A stretch of 64,000 nt of DNA from Vibrio sp. J1-1 (lineage in GTDB: Bacteria > Pseudomonadota > Gammaproteobacteria > Enterobacterales > Vibrionaceae), in assembly GCF_021728395.1 (NCBI RefSeq), contig NZ_JAKKCM010000015.1, positions 37,504-101,503 of the forward strand, given 5' to 3'. Position 1 is the stretch's first letter. Each line of letters starts with the position of its first letter. The notes below the pieces were generated by a model that was not told where the DNA came from, did not search any database, and was given only the letters and a program-made list of their open reading frames with translations. Both the position numbers and the translations under genes were made by a program. Of this stretch, positions 58,738 to 64,000 are shown in pieces.

Positions 58738-60060
58738 ATGTCTAGAGATAGCTTAAAGCTCGCCATTATTGGTGGTGGTAGCAGTTACACGCCGGAGTTG
58801 GTTGAAGGGGTAATCAAACGCTTGGATTACTTGCCTGTTAAACAGATTCACTTTGTGGACATAGAGTCAGGCGCGGAAAAGTTAGAAATAATTAAAGGCC
58901 TAGCACAGAGAATGGTCGACAAAGTGGGCGCGGATATTGAAATCAAAGCTGATTTTGATCGTCGCGCCGCCATCAAAGGTGCGGACTTTGTTATGACGCA
59001 ATTCCGTGTTGGCGGGCTTGCTGCTCGAGCGAATGATGAAAGAATTCCCATCAAATACGATGTGATTGGACAAGAAACCACGGGGCCTGGCGGATTTGCC
59101 AAAGCCTTAAGAACCATTCCCGTTATTCTTGATATCTGTAAAGACATCGAAGAGCTGGCTCCAAACGCTTGGATGCTCAACTTTACGAACCCGGCAGGTT
59201 TAGTGTCAGAAGCGGTCAGTAAGCATACCAAAGTAAAAAGTATCGGGTTATGCAACGTACCAGTCTCAATGGAAATGATGATTGCGGAGATGATGGATTG
59301 TGAACCTAAAGAACTACAACTTGAATTTGCAGGCCTAAATCATTTGGTTTGGGTACACAAAGCATGGCTCAAAGGCGAAGACATCACTCAAACGGTTTTA
59401 GAGAAAGTCGGTGATGGTGCCAACTTCAGTATGAAGAACATTTGGGAAGAACCGTGGGACCCTGCGTTTCTAAAAGCACTTGGTGCTATTCCATGTCCTT
59501 ACCATCGATACTTCTATCAGACTGATGCCATGTTAGCGGAAGAAAAGCAGAGTGCCAGCGAGAAGGGGACTCGTGCTGAGCAAGTCATGGAAACTGAACA
59601 TGCGTTGTTTAAGCTCTATCAAGATCCTAACTTAGACCACAAACCGAAAGAGTTGGAAGAGAGAGGCGGCGCGTATTACTCAGATGCGTCCCTCAACCTA
59701 GTGGACTCTATTTATAACAATCGCAACAGTATTCATGTCGTCAACGTCTTAAATAACGGCGCAATTAATGGTCTACCGGATGATGCAGTGATTGAGTGCA
59801 GTGCAGTGATTGGTAGTTGGGGAGCAAAACCACTTGCTGTCGGTGAGCTATCAAACAACATCAAAGGGCTACTGTATCAAGTTAAAGCTTATGAGCAGTT
59901 AACGATAGAAGCCGCTGTTGAAGGCAGCTACGACAAAGCGTTAATGGCGTTAACGAATAATCCTTTGGTGCCTGATATTGGCCGAGCTAAGGCGATATTG
60001 GATGATCTCTTAGCGATTAATGCACCTTATTTACCTCAATTTAAACTGACAGTGTTGTAA
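58738..60060 (+). CDS. Family 4 glycosidase (6-phospho-beta-glucosidase / ChbF-like)
   Basis: GH4 enzymes cleave phosphorylated disaccharides by an NAD+- and Mn2+-dependent redox mechanism. The 440-residue protein has the dinucleotide-binding start LAIIGGGSSYTPELVEG, the metal-binding Cys and His in GLCNVP and PYHRYF, and GLNHLVW. It would act on the 6-phospho-disaccharide formed by the upstream PTS. In E. coli the matching gene is chbF; the exact sugar is not certain. Confidence 0.9.
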   Translation: MSRDSLKLAIIGGGSSYTPELVEGVIKRLDYLPVKQIHFVDIESGAEKLEIIKGLAQRMVDKVGADIEIKADFDRRAAIKGADFVMTQFRVGGLAARANDERIPIKYDVIGQETTGPGGFAKALRTIPVILDICKDIEELAPNAWMLNFTNPAGLVSEAVSKHTKVKSIGLCNVPVSMEMMIAEMMDCEPKELQLEFAGLNHLVWVHKAWLKGEDITQTVLEKVGDGANFSMKNIWEEPWDPAFLKALGAIPCPYHRYFYQTDAMLAEEKQSASEKGTRAEQVMETEHALFKLYQDPNLDHKPKELEERGGAYYSDASLNLVDSIYNNRNSIHVVNVLNNGAINGLPDDAVIECSAVIGSWGAKPLAVGELSNNIKGLLYQVKAYEQLTIEAAVEGSYDKALMALTNNPLVPDIGRAKAILDDLLAINAPYLPQFKLTVL

Positions 60061-60078
60061 TACTAAGGAAGAGCGTCA

Positions 60079-60834
60079 ATGAAAGTCATTTTTAATGCGG
60101 ACGATTTTGGTCTAACTCAAGGTGTTAATAACGGCATTGTGAAATCCCACCAAGCAGGTGTAGTGAAGTCGACAACTATGATGGTAGGAATGGATGCCGA
60201 GCAGCATGCAATCGCGTTGGCCCATCAAAATCCTGACTTAAAAATTGGCGTACATCTTCGGTTTACTGCGGGGGCTCCACTCACAGAGCACCCAAACTTA
60301 ACCAATGGTAGAGCACATTTCGTTAAGTACAGTGAATTGTGGAGCAAGCAAGATTATGATGCTCAAGTGGTTTACGATGAGGCAAAAGCTCAAGTTGAGC
60401 ATTTTTTATCACTCGGGCTAACCCTCAGTCACCTTGATAGTCATCATCATGCACACACGCATCCTCAGATTCTTCCTATCACTCAGAAACTCGCAAAAGA
60501 GTATCGAGTGCCGCTTCGAGGAAGTGGCATATGTCATCAACCAATGACTAAATGCTATTTCTTTACCGATGAGTTTTATGATCAAAAGGTAAGCTTAGAT
60601 GGATTAATGCAACACCTTCTGAGCTTAAAAGAGCATTACGATGTGGTCGAGGTGATGTGTCATCCAGCTTTTGCCGATCAACCTCTTATTAAGAAAAGTG
60701 GTTATGCATTACAAAGAGAGCTAGAGCTACAAGTGCTCACATCGCCGATTCTAAAAGAACAACTGGTACAGCATGGTATAACCGTCACGGATTACTCCGA
60801 GCTCGTTTCTACCAGCCAAGTAGTAGGTGTATGA
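60079..60834 (+). CDS. chbG: ChbG/YdjC-family carbohydrate deacetylase
   Basis: ChbG removes one acetyl group from chitobiose 6-phosphate so that the phospho-glycosidase can act. The 251-residue protein has the metal site in FNADDFGLT and in LDSHHHAHTHP, plus VVEVMCHPAF near the C-terminus. Its place at the end of a PTS-GH4 operon is as in the chb operon. This gene favours chitin-derived sugars over cellobiose as substrate. Confidence 0.9.
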   Translation: MKVIFNADDFGLTQGVNNGIVKSHQAGVVKSTTMMVGMDAEQHAIALAHQNPDLKIGVHLRFTAGAPLTEHPNLTNGRAHFVKYSELWSKQDYDAQVVYDEAKAQVEHFLSLGLTLSHLDSHHHAHTHPQILPITQKLAKEYRVPLRGSGICHQPMTKCYFFTDEFYDQKVSLDGLMQHLLSLKEHYDVVEVMCHPAFADQPLIKKSGYALQRELELQVLTSPILKEQLVQHGITVTDYSELVSTSQVVGV

Positions 60835-60838
60835 TTAA

Positions 60839-60892
60839 GGCTGCCAGATTCGCCCCCTATAGTCACCTTACGAATTGCTGGCAGCCGTTTTT
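60839..60892 (+). terminator. Terminator after chbG
   Basis: GGCTGCCAG pairs with CTGGCAGCC, with an inner ATTCG/CGAAT extension and a large loop, followed by GTTTTT. It separates the operon from the regulator gene. Confidence 0.78.
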
Positions 60893-60939
60893 CGAATAGA
60901 AACATTCATTATTTATTAGCAGTTGGATTCATTAGCATT

Positions 60940-61938
60940 ATGGCAAGGATTAAAGATGTCGCCGAACTCGCCGGTGTAAATCGCTCTACCGTTTCTCGTA
61001 TCATTAATGGCGAAGGAAAGTTTCGCGAAGAAACCAGAAAAAAAGTAGAACAAGCCATGGCGCAATTGAATTACCGTCCAAGTGCGATAGCCCGTTCTCT
61101 TGCGACTTCGTCAAGTAATATGGTCGGTTTGTTGGTGACTTACTATACCGGTGGTTTCTTCGGTGAAATGATGGAGCAAGTGCAAACAGAATTAGATATT
61201 CACAAGAAGTTTCTCATCACTGCCCAAGGTCATCATTCTGCAGCAGGTGAGAAAGAGGCGATTCAGCGCTTTAATGATCTTCGCTGCGATGGTTATGTTC
61301 TTCATAGTCGCTATCTATCCGACGACGATTTGCGTGAGTTAGCCCAACTCCCGACGCCTTTTGTGCTTCTCGATCGCTCTGTCGAAGGGATTGAAGAGCG
61401 CTGCATTACTTTTGATCATCACCATGCCAGTCGTATCGCCGTCGAGCATTTATTAGCTGGTGGTCATAAACATATTGCGTGTATTACTGGACCGTCCCTA
61501 CGTCACAATAGCTTACTGAGAAAGCTTGGCTATGTTGATGCGATGAAAACAGCGGGCATCGACATTGATGAAAGCTGGTGTGAAGAAGGGAATTACGGCA
61601 GACAAAGTGGCTACGATGCGATGGCCTCAATTTTAAAACGTCACCCGGAGGTAACCGCAGTATTCTCATGTAGTGAGGAAATGACGGTAGGCGCGATGCA
61701 TTACCTTCATGAGCATAAAATCGCGGTGCCGGAGCAAATTTCATTGACCAGTTTTGACAGTGTGGACTTGTGTGAGAGCCTCTATCCGACGGTCTCCGCG
61801 GTACATTTTCCTATTAGTGATATGGCACGCGCGGCTGTACAAACATTAATGGGGTTAGTAAAAGCACAGGAACGTAGAGGAAAACCTGTCTTCGAAGCCA
61901 AGTTAAAGCTACGCAATGCGGATCGGGTATTAAAGTAA
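60940..61938 (+). CDS. LacI-family transcriptional regulator of the sugar operon
   Basis: The 332-residue protein has an N-terminal helix-turn-helix (IKDVAELAGVNRSTVSRIING, then NYRPSAIARSL hinge) and a periplasmic-binding-like sugar domain with HLLAGGHKHIACITGP and ISLTSFDSV. It lies directly after the operon on the same strand. E. coli uses the AraC-type ChbR instead. The palindrome at 56557 is its probable operator. The inducer is not known; a phosphorylated or free disaccharide is likely. Confidence 0.9.
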   Translation: MARIKDVAELAGVNRSTVSRIINGEGKFREETRKKVEQAMAQLNYRPSAIARSLATSSSNMVGLLVTYYTGGFFGEMMEQVQTELDIHKKFLITAQGHHSAAGEKEAIQRFNDLRCDGYVLHSRYLSDDDLRELAQLPTPFVLLDRSVEGIEERCITFDHHHASRIAVEHLLAGGHKHIACITGPSLRHNSLLRKLGYVDAMKTAGIDIDESWCEEGNYGRQSGYDAMASILKRHPEVTAVFSCSEEMTVGAMHYLHEHKIAVPEQISLTSFDSVDLCESLYPTVSAVHFPISDMARAAVQTLMGLVKAQERRGKPVFEAKLKLRNADRVLK

Positions 61939-62098
61939 GTCTCTGATTAGTATTGAGGTATGAACTTGATTCAAATTATGAACAATATACAGTCTCTTAA
62001 CGCGAATGACTCGCATTTGTTAACTCTTATTGATGAATTTGTTTATAGGATCTACTACTATTCTTGGTTTATCGTGAAAACTTAATAGTAGTGAAAAA

Positions 62099-63352
62099 GT
62101 GGCAGCAATTAAACTTACAGTGGATCGTATTCAGCCAGGATTACATATCCGACTTCCGCTAAAGTGGAACGATCACCCCTTCCTACTCAATAGCTTTAAG
62201 ATTAAAGACCAAGAACAGATCGAGATGATTCGTCATCTCGGTGTGAAGTTTGTTTACTTTAATCCCGAACAAAGCGACACCGCACCATTGCCTGTCAATC
62301 AAATTCAAACTGACAGAACGACAAACGATGAATCGTTGGGGTTAGAAACGCAGAAACTGTGGCAAGATAAACAGAAACGTATTGAAAAGCTCAGTGCGTA
62401 TCGTCGACGAGTGATTCAATGCGAGAAAGAGTTTGAGCGCTCTCTTGCGCGAATGCGATCGGTGATGACGAAAATTCGCAACCGGCCAACCGCTGCTGTT
62501 GATGAAGCTCGACTATTAATAGAAGACATCGTTGAGAAGTTGATGTGTGATGATAACGTCACGCTTCATCTAATGAATGGCAAAAACGAATTTGAAGATA
62601 TCTATTTCCACTCTCTAAACGTAGCCGTTATCACAATGATGATTGGCCGTGCGAAAGGGTATTCTGCCAAGCAACTAAAAGTGCTCGCTTTTGCTGCTCT
62701 GTTTCATGATATGGGCAAGATCAAAATCCCTACCACTATATTAAGAAAGCAAGTACCGTTAACTGAGCCGGAAACCAACTATTTAAAGTTACACATCAAA
62801 TATGGTTTGGATCTCGCGAATCAAATCGAAGGCTTTCCTGAACCAGCAAAAGTCGTGATTGCCCAGCATCACGAATTAAGAGATGGCTCCGGCTACCCAG
62901 AAGGGCTCAAAGGGGATGAAATTGACGAATTTACTCAAATCGTCATAGTGGCGAATGCATTTGATAACTTGTGCCATACACCGATAGCTTCTGAACAGAA
63001 AATTCCATATACAGCACTTTCTCATTTATATAAAAACTGCAAACACCTATATAAAGAAGAAAACCTGAATATCCTAATCAAGTTTATGGGTGTTTTCCCT
63101 CCAGGTACAGTCGTGCAGCTATCTAATAATATGGTTGGGTTGGTTATCTCAGTAAATGGTTCGAATTTATTATTCCCGAATGTTTTGGTTTATGACCCAT
63201 CGGTACCGAGGACTCAAGCACCAATACTTGATTTGGCGTCGAAGGATTTAAAGATAGTAAATGCGATCCATCCGTCTAAGTTGCCAGAGAAGATAAAAGA
63301 GTACCTTAATCCTCGTTCACGAATTTCATACTTCTTTGATACCGACGGTTAG
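62099..63352 (+). CDS. HD-GYP domain protein with N-terminal DUF3391 (probable c-di-GMP phosphodiesterase)
   Basis: The 417-residue protein opens with the DUF3391 pattern (VDRIQPGLHIRLPLKW, HPFLLNSFKI), has a basic helical linker (about 90-140) and an HD-GYP domain (about 160-340) with HSLNVAVITMMIG, FHDMGKIKIP, QHHELRDGSGYPEGL. The HHE and GYP residues needed for the metal site are present, so it should hydrolyse c-di-GMP. It starts at GTG 62099; the ribosome site is weak. It stands alone between the LacI gene and the rrn operon. Confidence 0.88.
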   Translation: MAAIKLTVDRIQPGLHIRLPLKWNDHPFLLNSFKIKDQEQIEMIRHLGVKFVYFNPEQSDTAPLPVNQIQTDRTTNDESLGLETQKLWQDKQKRIEKLSAYRRRVIQCEKEFERSLARMRSVMTKIRNRPTAAVDEARLLIEDIVEKLMCDDNVTLHLMNGKNEFEDIYFHSLNVAVITMMIGRAKGYSAKQLKVLAFAALFHDMGKIKIPTTILRKQVPLTEPETNYLKLHIKYGLDLANQIEGFPEPAKVVIAQHHELRDGSGYPEGLKGDEIDEFTQIVIVANAFDNLCHTPIASEQKIPYTALSHLYKNCKHLYKEENLNILIKFMGVFPPGTVVQLSNNMVGLVISVNGSNLLFPNVLVYDPSVPRTQAPILDLASKDLKIVNAIHPSKLPEKIKEYLNPRSRISYFFDTDG

Positions 63353-63472
63353 TTATCCACAGGGTTTTGTGGGTAATCTGTAGAAATGCTGGGTGTTATT
63401 GTGGGGTAGTTTTAGGGTTGGATGGAAAATGTCCATTTGGCATGTTTTTTTGAAATAAATGCATTTTTAGTA

Positions 63473-63500
63473 TTGCCAAAGAAATTCTTCTCCCTATAAT
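63473..63500 (+). promoter_or_regulatory. rrn promoter P1
   Basis: TTGCCA (63473-63478), 16 bases, then a perfect TATAAT (63495-63500). The 16-base spacer and the GC-rich GCGC after the -10 box are usual for stringently controlled rrn P1 promoters. An A/T tract lies just upstream. Confidence 0.85.
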
Positions 63501-63588
63501 GCGCATCCACCGACACGGCAGACGCGATAAGGCTTCAGCAGGGTCGGAGAGGTAAAAAGCTTCTACGAAAATAAGTTGAAAAAAGTGT

Positions 63589-63616
63589 TTGACACTAACA
63601 ACCAAATCGCTAGAAT
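63589..63616 (+). promoter_or_regulatory. rrn promoter P2
   Basis: TTGACA (63589-63594), 16 bases, then TAGAAT (63611-63616), 116 bases downstream of P1. Confidence 0.82.
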
Positions 63617-63630
63617 GCACCTCCGCTTTG

Positions 63631-63665
63631 AGAGAAAAACTTCTCGCAAAGCAAGCTCTTTAACA
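63631..63665 (+). promoter_or_regulatory. rrn antitermination boxB-boxA
   Basis: A small hairpin GAGAGAAAAACTTCTC is followed by GCTCTTTAACA (63655-63665), the boxA sequence bound by NusB-S10, as in other gammaproteobacterial rrn leaders. Confidence 0.82.
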
Positions 63666-63892
63666 ATATAGACCTATCAATCTGTGTGGGCACTCGTTGA
63701 TGATAATCCAATTCGATACCTCGGTATCAAATTAGGTTTCAATGAACTGAGTGACCAATACAAATAACTTCGGTTATTTGGCACAGTCAATTCATTATCG
63801 TTCTGTTGGAACGATAATAGCTTTAAAATTACTTCTTACTTTCGAGTAAGAGCAGTTTTGAAGTCAGTATTCGTTGAGCCGAACAAAATCTT

Positions 63893-64000
63893 AAATTGAA
63901 GAGTTTGATCATGGCTCAGATTGAACGCTGGCGGCAGGCCTAACACATGCAAGTCGAGCGGAAACGAGTTGTCTGAACCTTCGGGGAACGATAACGGCGT
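63893..64000 (+). rRNA. rrs: 16S ribosomal RNA (5' part, cut by window end)
   Basis: AAATTGAAGAGTTTGATCAT begins the mature 16S rRNA, followed by the universal GCTCAG and the GAACGCTGGCGGCAGGCC stretch. The V1 part (GAGCGGAAACGAGTT, ACCTTCGGGG) is of Vibrio type. About 108 of roughly 1,540 bases are present. Confidence 0.98.

Larger units (their letters stand above)
63353..63892 (+). other. rrn operon promoter and leader region
   Basis: This 540-base stretch holds a DnaA-box-like TTATCCACA (63353-63361), an A/T-rich tract (about 63440-63472) fit to be an UP element, two tandem promoters, an antitermination site and the 5' precursor arm before 16S. No coding frame is supported. Confidence 0.8.

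Noticed and set aside
58848-59255. 135-codon minus-strand frame over the GH4 gene
   Set aside because: It is a shadow frame opposite conserved GH4 motifs.
63353-63361. Perfect DnaA box TTATCCACA just after the HD-GYP gene
   Set aside because: A single 9-base match is expected by chance about once in this much DNA, and no cluster of boxes or AT-rich unwinding element accompanies it, so I do not call an origin.

Overview
The window looks like a piece of the large chromosome of a Vibrio (Gammaproteobacteria, Vibrionaceae). The evidence is the start of a 16S rRNA gene at the right edge, with the Vibrio-type beginning of the V1 region, and the gene neighbourhoods mreD-maf-rng-yhdP-tldD, rpoN/lpt, mla-murA, pyrBI-argF-rraB-yjgM-valS-holC-pepA-lptFG and a chitobiose/cellobiose-type PTS operon. 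I cannot name the species. Most of the window is core genome, and the long antisense open frames over these genes are shadows.

Layout. 1-8760 (+): one close-packed run mreD (its first base lies just outside the window), maf, rng, yhdP, a nitrilase-family amidase and tldD, ended by a terminator. 8833-10209 (-): a PIN-PhoH ATPase. 10775-17167: rapA, rluA and a D-2-hydroxyacid dehydrogenase (+), with an Nramp-like transporter (-) set between rapA and rluA. 17235-20637: darP (-), pmbA (+), mgtE (-). 20879-28138 (-): yrbG, kdsD, lptC, lptA, lptB, rpoN, hpf, ptsN, rapZ, ptsO. This joins Kdo precursor synthesis, lipopolysaccharide export and the nitrogen PTS, but kdsC is missing from its usual place. 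28596-34035 (+): mlaFEDCB, ibaG, murA, plsC. 34111-38689 (-): ridA, pyrI, pyrB with a leader peptide and attenuator, argF, arcA. 39248-41576: rraB, a protein made only of a GH2-like sugar-binding domain, yjgM and a tandem DUF2061 protein. 41779-49232: valS, holC, pepA (-) and lptF, lptG (+). 49282-52072: RDD protein, DUF2254 protein and a short-chain dehydrogenase.

The accessory part starts at a tRNA-Leu(CAA) gene (52260-52344). The 3' part of this tRNA and its terminator recur as an 80-bp direct repeat (73 of 80 identical by eye) 3.94 kb downstream. Between the copies lie a further partial tRNA 3' end, an internally deleted IS5-type transposase, an AcnA-type aconitase and a cold-shock-domain gene. 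This has the form of a small decayed tRNA-associated island with no integrase left. From 56638 to 61938 follows a sugar operon (EIIB, EIIC, EIIA, GH4 glycosidase, ChbG-type deacetylase) and a LacI-family regulator; a perfect 14-bp palindrome and a CRP-like site lie before the operon. An HD-GYP protein and the twin-promoter leader of an rrn operon close the window.

The points most worth a second look are the tRNA-Leu island, the Nramp-like protein that lacks both metal-binding motifs, the absent kdsC, the stand-alone GH2-like domain protein, and a pyrBI leader that keeps the E. coli initial transcribed sequence AATTTG at the same distance from the -10 box. I found no CRISPR array, prophage or clear defence system.
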